Assembly (NCBI GenBank): GCA_038205805.1
Contig: JBBRBO010000021.1
Coordinates: 1 to 39,997 of the forward strand
Source: JBBSBY01 sp038205805
GTDB taxonomy: Bacteria; Desulfobacterota; Desulfomonilia; Desulfomonilales; Desulfomonilaceae
Reading direction: 5' to 3'
DNA length: 39,997 nucleotides
Positions within the stretch are counted from its first letter, which is position 1; every line of letters starts with the position of its first letter. Shown piece after piece: positions 16,718 through 24,521 of this stretch. The translations under genes and the position numbers were made by a program. Below the pieces are notes generated by a model. That model saw nothing but the letters and a program-made list of their open reading frames with translations. It had not been told where the DNA came from and searched no databases.

Positions 16718-17688
16718 ATGGAATCCCCTCCCATTACGATGCGCAGGAGATCGTCGGCGCTCCCGTACGGGTCGGATCTTCGGTCAACAATGTCCTCGAT
16801 GATCTTGCCCAAGGCCGCGGGGCCGCCGATCTTCTGGAGCACCCGCTCGAGGGCGCGTTCCTTCAGGATTTCCAGGAGCTGGTTTTGCGTGCGATGAAAC
16901 ACACGGCGCTTCCATTCGTCTTTACCGTGCTCCATTAGGAAGTCACGATGCTCGTTTAGGGCGCGGTGAAGGTTCTCGACACCTTCGTCTTGGCTTGCCG
17001 ATGTCTCTACGATGGGGGGAATCCAGCCCGTCTCCCGGTGTCTGTCCGACGACATGTGAAGCATGAATCGCAGCTCCCGGACGGTCTTGCCGGAGCCTTC
17101 CCTGTCGCACTTGTTCACGACAAAGACATCGCCGATCTCCATGAGGCCGGCTTTGATGGCCTGAATGTCGTCTCCCATGCCCGGGACGGTGACCAGAGCG
17201 GTAGTGTGGGCGCTGTGCGCGATGTCCACCTCATCTTGGCCGACTCCGACGGTCTCTATGATGATGACGTCCTTGCCCATTGCGTCCAGGACCACCACGG
17301 CGTCGGCTGTGGACCGCGTCAGGCCGCCGAACTGGCCTCGTGTGGCCATGGAGCGGATGAACACGCCCTCATCAAGGAAATGCCGCTGCATCCTGATACG
17401 ATCCCCAAGGATGGCGCCCCCCGTAAAGGGACTGGTGGGGTCGATGGCGAGGACCCCCACGGTTCTGTTCTCCTTACGGAATTGGGAGACCACCTTGTCC
17501 ACGAGGGTGGATTTACCGACACCCGGAGACCCCGTGAACCCGATCACATGAGCGCGGCCCGTGTGGCGATAAAGTTTGGCGAGATGGGGGAGGGCGGCGG
17601 GATCCGCATCGTCGATCCAGCGGATCAGCCGCGCAGTCGCCCGGACATCTCCTTCGAGGACCTTGTCCGCCAAAGGCGCTTGCTTCAT
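16714..17688 (-). CDS. meaB: MeaB/ArgK-family GTPase, methylmalonyl-CoA mutase chaperone
   Basis: 324 residues. The P-loop GSPGVGKS is at 53-60, followed by DPTSPFTGGAILGDR, an ETVGVGQDEVD switch region and the guanine-specifying NKCD motif, all typical of MeaB-type G3E GTPases. These proteins guard adenosylcobalamin-dependent acyl-CoA mutases, gating cofactor loading and removing damaged cofactor. The ATG overlaps the stop of the acyl-CoA dehydrogenase gene (TAATG), and the downstream acylase-like gene overlaps this stop, so all three form one coupled operon. No mutase gene is in the window; the partner is presumably elsewhere. Confidence 0.93.
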   Translation of the reverse strand: MKQAPLADKVLEGDVRATARLIRWIDDADPAALPHLAKLYRHTGRAHVIGFTGSPGVGKSTLVDKVVSQFRKENRTVGVLAIDPTSPFTGGAILGDRIRMQRHFLDEGVFIRSMATRGQFGGLTRSTADAVVVLDAMGKDVIIIETVGVGQDEVDIAHSAHTTALVTVPGMGDDIQAIKAGLMEIGDVFVVNKCDREGSGKTVRELRFMLHMSSDRHRETGWIPPIVETSASQDEGVENLHRALNEHRDFLMEHGKDEWKRRVFHRTQNQLLEILKERALERVLQKIGGPAALGKIIEDIVDRRSDPYGSADDLLRIVMGGDSI

Positions 17689-18839
17689 TATTTGCGTTTT
17701 CCCAAGAGGTTCCTGGCTATAACCAGACGCTGAATTTCGTTCGTTCCTTCATAGATTTGGGTGATCTTGGCGTCGCGCATGTGGCGTTCCATCGGGTAGT
17801 CCTTGCAGTAGCCGTATCCGCCCAGGATCTGAACGCCCTCTACTGCGGCGCTCATGGCCGAATCCGAGGCGTAGAGCTTGGCCATGGCCGCCTCTTTCTC
17901 GAAGGGCATACCGTGATCTTCCAGCCAAGCGGCGCGCCAAATGAGGAGTTCCGCTGCGTCCATATCGGTTGCGATGTTCGCCAGTTTCCACTGGATGGCC
18001 TGAAACTCGGATATGGGCTTGCCGAACTGCGATCGCACCTTGCAGTACTCGATGGCCTCTTCCAGGACCGCTCTACCGATGCCCAGGGCTTGGGACGCTA
18101 TGCTGATACGGCCGCTGTCCAGGGTCTCGAGCATCTGCCGTAGACCGGCTCCCGGCGCGCCCAGGATGTTCTCTTTCGGCACACGGGCCTCGTCGAAGAT
18201 GAGTTCCGATGTGCCCGAGGCGTTGATGCCCATTTTCTCTTCGATGCGGCCCACTTTGAAGCCGGGTGTCTCCCGCAGATCGCATACGAACTGGGATATG
18301 CCTTTGTAGCCCAGGGATTTGTCCGTGCTCGCTGCAAACACGCAATAATCCGCAATATTCCCGTTGGTTATGAACTTCTTTTCGCCGGTGACGACCCATT
18401 CATTCCCGTCGAGTCGGGCGGTGGTGCGCATACCTGCGGGATCGCTGCCGGCGTCCGCCTCGGTGAGGGCATAGCAGCCGATGGATTGCCCGGAAGCGCA
18501 GGGTTTGAGGTATTTTTTCCGTTGCTCTTCGGTCCCGAATTTCAGTACGGGATAGCAGTAGAGTGAGTTGTGGGCCGCCACGATGGTACCCGTCCCGGCG
18601 CATCCACGGGAGATCTCTTGCACGATCATGGCGTACGAGATGTAGTCCATACCGCCGCCGTCATACTCCACGGGCACGGCGACGCCAAATACCCCCATCT
18701 CAGCCAGCTCCTTGAGGACTTCCGGTGAATGGGTGTGCTCTCGGTCCAACCTATCCGCTATGGGCTTGAGTTCTTTGTCTGCGAATTTGCGGGCCATTTC
18801 TCTGGCCATTCGTTGTTCGTCTGTGAGCAGGTAGTCCAT
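17688..18839 (-). CDS. Acyl-CoA dehydrogenase
   Basis: 383 residues, a normal length. It oxidises an acyl-CoA to the 2-enoyl-CoA using FAD, passing electrons to an electron-transfer flavoprotein. Motifs: the N-terminal helical part (LLTDEQRMAREMARKFA), CYALTEADAGSD flavin/substrate signature, ITNG, EEKMGINASGT, DSGRISIASQALG, RSQFGKPI, ILGGYGY and the C-terminal IYEGTNEIQR, where the catalytic Glu sits near residue 364. These are closest to short-chain (butyryl-type) dehydrogenases, but substrate length cannot be read with certainty. The start at 18839 has GGGAG upstream, which decides against the longer open frame. It heads the operon with meaB and the acylase-like gene. Confidence 0.92.
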   Translation of the reverse strand: MDYLLTDEQRMAREMARKFADKELKPIADRLDREHTHSPEVLKELAEMGVFGVAVPVEYDGGGMDYISYAMIVQEISRGCAGTGTIVAAHNSLYCYPVLKFGTEEQRKKYLKPCASGQSIGCYALTEADAGSDPAGMRTTARLDGNEWVVTGEKKFITNGNIADYCVFAASTDKSLGYKGISQFVCDLRETPGFKVGRIEEKMGINASGTSELIFDEARVPKENILGAPGAGLRQMLETLDSGRISIASQALGIGRAVLEEAIEYCKVRSQFGKPISEFQAIQWKLANIATDMDAAELLIWRAAWLEDHGMPFEKEAAMAKLYASDSAMSAAVEGVQILGGYGYCKDYPMERHMRDAKITQIYEGTNEIQRLVIARNLLGKRK

Positions 18840-18895
18840 GTATATCTCCCGTCTGAGGTTACGGCGTTGCAGGGAAACTATATAGCGCCTCACTA

Positions 18896-18924
18896 TTGGT
18901 AGAAGTCAAAATTGCAATTGTCAA
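18896..18924 (-). promoter_or_regulatory. Candidate promoter of the acyl-CoA dehydrogenase-meaB operon
   Basis: On the minus strand TTGACA (18924-18919) is followed after 17 bases by TACCAA (18901-18896), about 57 bases before the start codon. The -35 is consensus, the -10 weak; an alternative pairing uses TTGACT and TATATA slightly downstream with 19-base spacing. Confidence 0.35.
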
Positions 18925-18983
18925 CAGGAAAGAAGGATTATGGGAAATGATTCGGGTAAGCGGGAGGGCGCCTTGAAGCAAGC

Positions 18984-19172
18984 GGTATTGGTGAAGTGCG
19001 TTTTTGTAAAGCAGGCTTTTCCAAGCTCCTCTAAGAAGATGGAATATTCGCCGAAACAAAGCATTTCTCCTGGAGTAAGGCTTTGTTTCGGCCATGGTGA
19101 AATTCTTGGAGAGAGGTTTGGGGAGAAACTTCTTTCAAGAAGGTTCTCCCCAATATTGTCTTCGTTCGAAAC
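18984..19172 (-). repeat. Family 1 repeat copy G, degenerate ends
   Basis: Read on the minus strand it has both hairpins (GGGGAGAACCTTCTTGAAAG and the GCCGAAACAAAGCCTTAC / ... GGCGAATATTC arms, with changed bases) and the tail of the A/I subtype. The termini are diverged. It lies between the acyl-CoA dehydrogenase operon and the 3' end of the FAD oxidoreductase gene. Confidence 0.65.
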
Positions 19173-19208
19173 GCCGCCGGCTTACTGCTGCGGTTGGTGG
19201 GCAATGGT

Positions 19209-21212
19209 TTAGAGTCCTTGAGTGGGTTCTTTGCGGTAGGCGGAAAAGTCCGGTTCTTCGTTGTTCATGCGAGCCGCAGCCGCTATTTTGCGGCAAGCCG
19301 GACAGAGGTCCTGCTTGAACGTGTATCCCGGGACGCCGACTTTCTCGCCCAAGTTTTTGAGAAAGCCCTTGGGAGCGAAATGCTTACCGCAACCTTCACA
19401 CTTCTTCATCTTCACCTTATTGATGACGGTGCCGCACATGATCAGGGACCGTTCGTCGCCGTTTTCCTCCATCTGGAGCGCGCCCGTGGGACAAATGTTT
19501 ACGCATGTTCCGCATCCTATACAATGCGGGAGCCCGTGCACGTAGTCTTTCAATATAAGGGAGTTTTCGCCTATACAGTGCGGGAGCTCGTGCACGTAGT
19601 CTTTCAATATAAGGGAGTTTTCGCCTGCATGGTAGAAACGGATGGCGCTGGAGCCCAGCTTCTCCCGACAGACTTCCATGCACTTGCCGCAGCGTTCGCA
19701 TACGTCGCATCGCATACAGCGCTTTGCTTCTTCCTTGGCCGCAGCCTCATTCAAGCCAAGCTCCACTTGATCGAAGGTGGTTAAACGCTTTTGTAAATTG
19801 ATCAGGGGGATTTCCTGGCGCTGAATAAACGCCTTCTCGCGGTAGTTCATCTTGATGGGCTCAACCATCCTGCGGGGTCTGGGGTCTGCGCTCTTTTCAA
19901 TGGGTAGATCTCTGAGAAAGGCGTGGATACCACGAGCGGCCTTCTTGGCGGCGCCGATTGCGCCCACCACGGTGGAAGGGCCGGTTACCGCGTCACCGGC
20001 TGCGAACACGTCGGGGATGTTGGATTGATACCCTTTGCTCGATGTCTTGATGGTCTCTTTCTTCGACAAGGTGAACATCCCCAGGCCCGGTATTTCCGAG
20101 ATGTGGGGCTTTTGTCCTATGGCTCTGATGACCGCGCCTACGGGCATCTTATACGAAGAATCCGGGATGGGAACAGGTCGCCTACGACCGCTCTCGTCCG
20201 GTTCCCCAAGAGAGGCCATGCTGCACTCAATGGCTTGCACCTTGCCGTTCGAGCCGATGATCTTGGTGGGGATGGTGAGCTGGTGAAAGTGGATGCCTTC
20301 TTCCGCTGCCTGGATGATTTCCTCGAAGTGGGCCGGCATTTCCGAACGCGTGCGCCGATAGAGAATGCTTACATTTCGGCATCCCAATCGCACGCAGGTT
20401 CTCGCTGCGTCGATTGCGGCGTTGCCTCCGCCTACAATGGCAACGTCATCGGCGGGTTTGGTCTTGTTCCCGAATGATACGTCCTTGAGAAACGTGAGCA
20501 CGTCGATCACCTGCGGGAAATCGTCTTCACCCTCGATAGCGAGGCGTGTGCTGTTCCAAGCGCCTATCCCCAGGAAAAAGGCCTTGTAGCCTTCCTTGCG
20601 CAGATCGTCCAGAGTGATCGACTCACCGATGGTGGTGTTCGTCTTGAATTCGATGCCCATAGCCTTGAGGGATTGGATTTCCTTGCGGATCACTTCCCTC
20701 GGCAATTTGTATTCGGGGATGCCCGTGATGAGCATACCGCCGGCTTCGGGCATGCTCTCGAATACCGTGATGGGATAGCCTTTCTTTGCGAGGAAATACG
20801 CGGCGCTGAGACCGGCCGGCCCTGCCCCGATGACCGCCACCTTTTCTTCATAGCGGACTTCAGGCTTGGGGATGGTGTAGCTTTGACCAAGATTCACCAT
20901 CTTCGCTGCGAGTCCCTCGAGGTCCTTGATGCACAGGGCCTTGTCGACATACCTGCGTTGACACCAGGATTCGCACGGGTTCGGACAGATGAGACCACAG
21001 ACCCAAGGGAAGGGATTATCTTCCCGGATGACGTCAATGGCTTCTTGGTATTTGCCTTGACCTATCAAGGCGATGTAGGAAGGGACGTCGATACCCGCGG
21101 GGCAATTCAATTGGCACGGCGCCGAGGATTCTCTCTTCAAGCCGTCTTCGGCATAGACGGAATGCTCTTTGTCTGCGCCCGGACCCGGGGGACATATGTT
21201 CTTGGGACTCAT
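19209..21212 (-). CDS. Iron-sulfur FAD oxidoreductase, glutamate-synthase-small-subunit type with extra ferredoxin and zinc-ribbon-like parts
   Basis: 667 residues from 21212, where AGAGGTG precedes the ATG; the frame upstream has no such site. Residues 30-95 hold the Cys-rich N-terminal cluster region of GltD-like proteins (CQLNCPAGIDVPS, CGLICPNPCESWC). An FAD loop (VIGAGPAGLSAA, about 127-137), an NAD(P) loop (IVGGGNAAIDAA, about 259-270) and the FAD-closing GDAVTGPST (about 406-414) follow. C-terminal: CMRCDVCERCGKC near 499-511, a CIGCGTCVNICP 4Fe-4S motif near 564-575, and Cys pairs near 605/608 and 637/640 like a zinc ribbon. Residues 530-547 and 548-565 are a tandem duplicate. No GltA-like large subunit is adjacent, so it probably shuttles electrons between NAD(P)H and ferredoxin-like carriers; the partner is unknown. 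Confidence 0.85.
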   Translation of the reverse strand: MSPKNICPPGPGADKEHSVYAEDGLKRESSAPCQLNCPAGIDVPSYIALIGQGKYQEAIDVIREDNPFPWVCGLICPNPCESWCQRRYVDKALCIKDLEGLAAKMVNLGQSYTIPKPEVRYEEKVAVIGAGPAGLSAAYFLAKKGYPITVFESMPEAGGMLITGIPEYKLPREVIRKEIQSLKAMGIEFKTNTTIGESITLDDLRKEGYKAFFLGIGAWNSTRLAIEGEDDFPQVIDVLTFLKDVSFGNKTKPADDVAIVGGGNAAIDAARTCVRLGCRNVSILYRRTRSEMPAHFEEIIQAAEEGIHFHQLTIPTKIIGSNGKVQAIECSMASLGEPDESGRRRPVPIPDSSYKMPVGAVIRAIGQKPHISEIPGLGMFTLSKKETIKTSSKGYQSNIPDVFAAGDAVTGPSTVVGAIGAAKKAARGIHAFLRDLPIEKSADPRPRRMVEPIKMNYREKAFIQRQEIPLINLQKRLTTFDQVELGLNEAAAKEEAKRCMRCDVCERCGKCMEVCREKLGSSAIRFYHAGENSLILKDYVHELPHCIGENSLILKDYVHGLPHCIGCGTCVNICPTGALQMEENGDERSLIMCGTVINKVKMKKCEGCGKHFAPKGFLKNLGEKVGVPGYTFKQDLCPACRKIAAAARMNNEEPDFSAYRKEPTQGL
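19516..19623 (-). repeat. In-frame 54-bp tandem duplication inside the FAD oxidoreductase gene
   Basis: The 54-base unit at 19516-19569 is repeated at 19570-19623 with two differences, one silent (CAT/CAC) and one changing Glu to Gly. It duplicates 18 residues (GENSLILKDYVH then LPHCI) directly before the second 4Fe-4S motif and adds one extra Cys. Confidence 0.9.
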
Positions 21213-21772
21213 TGACACCTCTGAAGTATGGGATGCGCAAGGGTGAACATCCCGAGCTATGTGTAATTGGAAAAAGAAGTACGAATGTAAGAAAATTAAG
21301 GGAACGTAAGCATTCTCCGGTGCGTGACCGACCGACGCGTACCCGTGAATAATCCCCACAATACCAATGTAGTATGTCCTCTGAGGGCGAAAGTCAAGAT
21401 GGACGCCGGCGCGTGCAGGATTATCTCTCGTGGTGAGGTATTGATAACCGGAGACGCCGAACCGCCCCCGGTCAACTACGTCGATGAGCGCTTAGTAGTC
21501 TTCGTCTCAAGCCCGGTGAACCAAGACAAGTCACCGCTCAGCAGGATCTGTAACCACTTGTACATACGTATGGGGAGGTCCGGAGGGGAGATGAGTCTCC
21601 CCTCCGGTATATATAGAAAAACTCCAAAAGGCGCAAATCATCACGAAAATACGGGTTTGCGTACGAATTCGGCCTGCGTCGGTGAATTTTTTTTACCCAA
21701 ACGGCTTCCTTTATGGACGTTGGGCGCCGACTTATATATCATTACCTCTTTTAAGTGAGGAGAACACACTCA
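21213..21772. other. Intergenic region with family 2 fragments
   Basis: It holds the leaders of two divergent genes. Around 21503-21522 CTCAAGCCCGGTGAACC is one family 2 arm, and 21549-21607 contains the TACGTATGGGGAGGTCCGG core and hairpin. No complete gene is supported; AT-rich sequence at about 21690-21750 is the likely promoter zone for the gene at 21773. Confidence 0.45.
21580..21607. repeat. Perfect family 2 central hairpin
   Basis: CCGGAGGGGAGA, loop TGAG, TCTCCCCTCCGG: a perfect 12-base-pair stem. The same core, with one stem mismatch, is at 2787-2814 and in both cases it is preceded by TACGTATGGGGAGGT. It is not followed by a T run, so it is not a standard terminator. Confidence 0.7.
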
Positions 21773-22741
21773 ATGGACGATGTTTACGAGCAGTTTTTCG
21801 GGGCGCATCCTGGGAGTAAGGTGAAGCTCATCGACGCCTCCGCCTCTCCCTACACGGTTGAAACCGAAGACGGCTTTTCTTTTTCTATAAGCGCGGATGA
21901 CTTCCGGACCTTTTATCGGAAGAATGGAAGACCTACCCCTGAAAAATGGATGAATTTCGTTACCGATCCCGACAATGGTATGGTAAATTCAAATAAGATG
22001 CTGACGGTGATGTCGCTGATCCGCTATTACGAAAAGCTCCTGGGTGATTTCGATAAATCCCGAGAGTTTCTCAGGCTCGCGGCTGAGATCCATCTCAAAG
22101 AGCCCGACATTACCCCCGCAGCCTTGAAAGAAAAGCTCGCGCAGAATGGATTGCCCATGGACTCGCCGGCGAGCGCCGATCTCCGCAAGTTTACGTCCGC
22201 GGGCAAAGAGATGTGGGCGCTTTTGGCGAACCCTCAGCTCGCGCCGGGGGCTTTCCCGCAGCACATGGGTATACGTTCGTTGAATCCCGGGCCGGCGTCG
22301 CCTTCAGGCTCGGAGAAAACCAAAATCAAACCTAAGAAAAATGTAGTGGGTTTTAGAGGTCGGATGAAGAACATCGAAATGAGCGTAGAGACCGACACCT
22401 TAACTATGAAGGTGGATTTGTCTCAGGAATTTGGGCCTTCCAAGTCGGGTAAGACCATCATTGTGGCGTCCACGGAAGGAAACATTGCGATCCCCGGTCG
22501 TTCGGAAAAGATAGGGATGAACATCTACCGTTCCCCAGGATCTAAAGGCTCCCTCGGTCAACAGAAAAGCTTCAAGAACGTGACGATGGACACGAATGGG
22601 AATGAACTTATCCTCACCGTGGATCTGTCTCAGGAATTTGGCCCTTCCAAATCCGGCAAGACGACCATTATCGCCTCCACGGAAGGCAACCAGCTTGTCT
22701 TCGAACGGGAAGAGAAGATCGGCTTGAACGTATACAAATAG
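21773..22741 (+). CDS. Unknown protein with two C-terminal repeats carrying GPSKSGKT motifs
   Basis: 322 residues; the ATG at 21773 follows GAGGAG, and an in-frame GTG at 21755 overlaps that site. Residues 1-155 are a mixed helical region without a recognised family (FRTFYRKNGRPTPEKWMNF, RYYEKLLGDFDKSREFLRLA). A Pro/Ser/Lys linker follows (about 155-195). Residues about 198-253 and 267-322 are two copies of a beta-rich unit with the shared core VDLSQEFGPSKSGKT, then ASTEGN and a final KIGxNxYK. GPSKSGKT (221-228, 290-297) fits the Walker A pattern GxxxxGK[ST], but the surrounding sequence is short and beta-like, so it need not bind nucleotide. Single-unit proteins of this type occur in anaerobes as hypotheticals, as far as I recall. 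No function can be given. Confidence 0.8.
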   Translation: MDDVYEQFFGAHPGSKVKLIDASASPYTVETEDGFSFSISADDFRTFYRKNGRPTPEKWMNFVTDPDNGMVNSNKMLTVMSLIRYYEKLLGDFDKSREFLRLAAEIHLKEPDITPAALKEKLAQNGLPMDSPASADLRKFTSAGKEMWALLANPQLAPGAFPQHMGIRSLNPGPASPSGSEKTKIKPKKNVVGFRGRMKNIEMSVETDTLTMKVDLSQEFGPSKSGKTIIVASTEGNIAIPGRSEKIGMNIYRSPGSKGSLGQQKSFKNVTMDTNGNELILTVDLSQEFGPSKSGKTTIIASTEGNQLVFEREEKIGLNVYK

Positions 22742-22765
22742 AGGCCGGCGTTGACCGGGCGCCGC

Positions 22766-22855
22766 ATGATGTATCGGCGCAAGCGGCGTGAGCGAGGGCA
22801 AATCGCCTACGAACACAAGGGGTCGTATTACGTACTGAAACCTTTAAACAAATAG
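22766..22855 (+). CDS. Possible 29-residue peptide or gene remnant
   Basis: A short frame beginning with two ATG codons encodes a basic start (YRRKRRERG) and a protein-like tail (GSYYVLKPLNK). No convincing ribosome-binding site is present. It lies between the GPSKSGKT-repeat protein and the ferritin-like gene and could equally be the 3' remnant of a lost gene. Confidence 0.2.
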   Translation: MMYRRKRRERGQIAYEHKGSYYVLKPLNK

Positions 22856-22936
22856 CTTTTAACGTCGTTGCAAAGACGGCGAAGCCATTAACCACACACG
22901 GCTCATTAGATGAGCGCACCATAGCAGGAGGCCTTC

Positions 22937-23446
22937 ATGTTCATATTCGGCACAGCTGAAGATGTCTTTACCATGGCCGTTCGCGTAGAAGAAAACGGGC
23001 ATGCTTTTTATTCCGGCGCAGCCCAAGCTTTTTCTGATGAAAACATCAAGGAGCTTTTTACACAATTGGCCGCCATGGAAAATAGCCACATATATGCGTT
23101 CAAGGCCCTGAGAGGAGCGCTCCCGGACTTCGGGTCCGATATGGTGTGGGATCCTGCAGGCTTGGCGGAAAGCTACTTGCAAGCCACCGCAGACACCCAC
23201 ATTTTCACCTTGGAAGCCGCTGAAGAGAGGCTCAAACGGGTTAAAACGCCCATTGAAGGGCTGGATATGGCCATTCAGTTCGAGAAGGATTCCGTGGCCT
23301 TTTTTCTCGGCATGAAAGAAGTCTTGCCTGATGAGGCGAGCAAAGGCGAGATCGACAAACTTATCAGGTCCGAGATGCAACACGTCAATATGCTCAATGC
23401 GGCAAAAAAGCGGGTGCTTGAAGGCAAATCGGCGGCCATAGCGTAG
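22937..23446 (+). CDS. Ferritin-like/rubrerythrin-like diiron protein
   Basis: 169 residues, with AGGAGG before the ATG. It is a four-helix bundle with the diiron ligand pattern of the rubrerythrin superfamily: Glu near 18/19 (VEENGHAFY), ExxH at 48-51 (ENSH), Glu near 116 (QFEKDSVAFF) and ExxH at 146-149 (EMQH). Rubrerythrins reduce hydrogen peroxide in anaerobes. The C-terminal rubredoxin domain of classical rubrerythrin is missing, so it would need a separate electron donor. It belongs to the short ferritin-like family often found in sulfate reducers. Confidence 0.85.
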   Translation: MFIFGTAEDVFTMAVRVEENGHAFYSGAAQAFSDENIKELFTQLAAMENSHIYAFKALRGALPDFGSDMVWDPAGLAESYLQATADTHIFTLEAAEERLKRVKTPIEGLDMAIQFEKDSVAFFLGMKEVLPDEASKGEIDKLIRSEMQHVNMLNAAKKRVLEGKSAAIA

Positions 23447-23455
23447 TTTCGGAAT

Positions 23456-23577
23456 GTGACCGTTCACCAGGAACTATGCGACTATTTGGAATTACGATGC
23501 GGTTATCCGGAGGAAAAATGAGTCCGATGGCCGGCTTCCACCGGGTGAAGAGGCGTCTCAAGCCCGGTGAACCGTAT
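23456..23577 (+). repeat. Family 2 palindromic repeat, long form
   Basis: Starts GTGACCGTTCACCAGG and ends AGCCCGGTGAACCGTATC. The centre TTATCCGGAGGAAAAATGAGTCCGATGGCCGG is a diverged central hairpin. It lies ten bases after the ferritin-like gene. Confidence 0.65.
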
Positions 23578-23606
23578 CTCGGCAAGATTCGGCCGGTTGG
23601 GAATTC

Positions 23607-23960
23607 ATGAAACGCGGCGCTGTTCGGCTTGGGACCGTCCTCATAGCGTCCTGCGTTCTCATGGGCTGCGGCGGGAAGATCGCGACCACGGGCATTGCTA
23701 CGGTTACGCAACTGGGACCGCCCCCGACCCTCTTGATGCGCTATGAAAACGGTGACGCAAAATGGAGACGGCTCGAACGTGACAACGAGAAGAAACACGT
23801 TTCCAAACTCGTGAACAACCTGGGAAGACCCGCCAGGTACGTCGAGACGAAGCAGGGCGGCACTCTGACGTTCCCAAACGGCGACACCATCATTTATGAA
23901 CCCATATCTGAGAAAGAGAGTGGTTCACCGGCGCTGAGTCGCCTTAAGCCGATGAACTAA
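23607..23960 (+). CDS. Small lipoprotein of unknown function
   Basis: 117 residues. Residues 1-21 form a lipoprotein signal peptide with lipobox LMGC (Cys at 21), so it should be lipid-anchored in the outer or inner membrane. The mature part begins GGKIATTGIATV, then a Lys/Arg-rich region and a GGTLTFPNGDTIIYEP segment that may be a small beta structure. No family was recognised. The ribosome-binding site (GGTTGGGAATTC) is weak. Confidence 0.7.
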   Translation: MKRGAVRLGTVLIASCVLMGCGGKIATTGIATVTQLGPPPTLLMRYENGDAKWRRLERDNEKKHVSKLVNNLGRPARYVETKQGGTLTFPNGDTIIYEPISEKESGSPALSRLKPMN

Positions 23961-24091
23961 AAAGGAACAATCACTCACAGTCAAGTGTCCATGCGCCTAT
24001 GGGGACGCTTTTTCCCAGCCGCCGTAGATGAGCGGATTACCTCCGCGTCCGTCCCGTCCCGTTCGCGGAACGAACGCCGGCTATTCTATGA

Positions 24092-24139
24092 CTATGGTTC
24101 ACCGGGCGCACGCTCGCCTCAAGCTCGGTGAACGACTAC
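24092..24139. repeat. Family 2 palindromic repeat, short form
   Basis: TATGGTTCACCGGGCGCACGCTCGCCTCAAGCTCGGTGAACGACTAC: inverted arms CACCGGGC and GCTCGGTG around a 20-base centre. It is in the leader of the FmdB-like gene. Confidence 0.65.
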
Positions 24140-24224
24140 GGCTAGGTAATTCTGCCGGCGAGTCATACAATTACGAAGCTCCCTCGACCAGGGCCACGGC
24201 ACGGAGCGCCCAAGGAGATCTCAA

Positions 24225-24443
24225 ATGCCCATATACGAATATAAGTGCGACCAGTGTGACCACAATTTCGAGCAACTGGTCTTCGGTAGCGATCATGTAA
24301 CCTGTCCCAAATGTGGGGGAGAGGTGAATAGGCAGATGTCGTGCTGTTCGTTCAAGAGCGGCGCGGGTGATTTCAAGACGACCGCATCGTCCAATTCCAG
24401 TTGCGGCTCGTGTACAAGCACGTCATGCGCAACGTGTCATTAG
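24225..24443 (+). CDS. FmdB-family zinc-ribbon protein
   Basis: 72 residues after AAGGAG. It opens with the family signature MPIYEYKCDQCDHNFE and a second knuckle CPKCGG (Cys near 8, 11, 27 and 30), a zinc ribbon. The tail is rich in Ser and Cys (CGSC, CATC), also usual in this family. FmdB proteins are proposed regulators in some anaerobes, but most are of unknown role. The family 2 repeat arms on both sides suggest a single-gene unit. Confidence 0.85.
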   Translation: MPIYEYKCDQCDHNFEQLVFGSDHVTCPKCGGEVNRQMSCCSFKSGAGDFKTTASSNSSCGSCTSTSCATCH

Positions 24444-24449
24444 TTCGGA

Positions 24450-24495
24450 ATGGCTCACCGGACTTGAAACGGCTATAGGCCCGGTGAACGGTTAC
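24450..24495. repeat. Family 2 palindromic repeat, short form
   Basis: CTCACCGGACTTGAAACGGCTATAGGCCCGGTGAACGGTTAC: arms CACCGG and CCGGTGAACGG. Seven bases after the FmdB-like stop, in the leader of the next gene. Confidence 0.6.
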
Positions 24496-24521
24496 ATCAA
24501 CTTTTTTATGAGGAGGTTACC

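Noticed and set aside
21573..21610. The central family 2 hairpin as a transcription terminator
   Set aside because: The stem is strong, but no T run follows on either strand, and the same core occurs in places unrelated to gene ends.
21773..22741. GPSKSGKT as a genuine ATP/GTP-binding P-loop
   Set aside because: Not called as an NTPase because there is no Walker B, no Rossmann-like context and the unit is too short; kept only as an open question in the findings.
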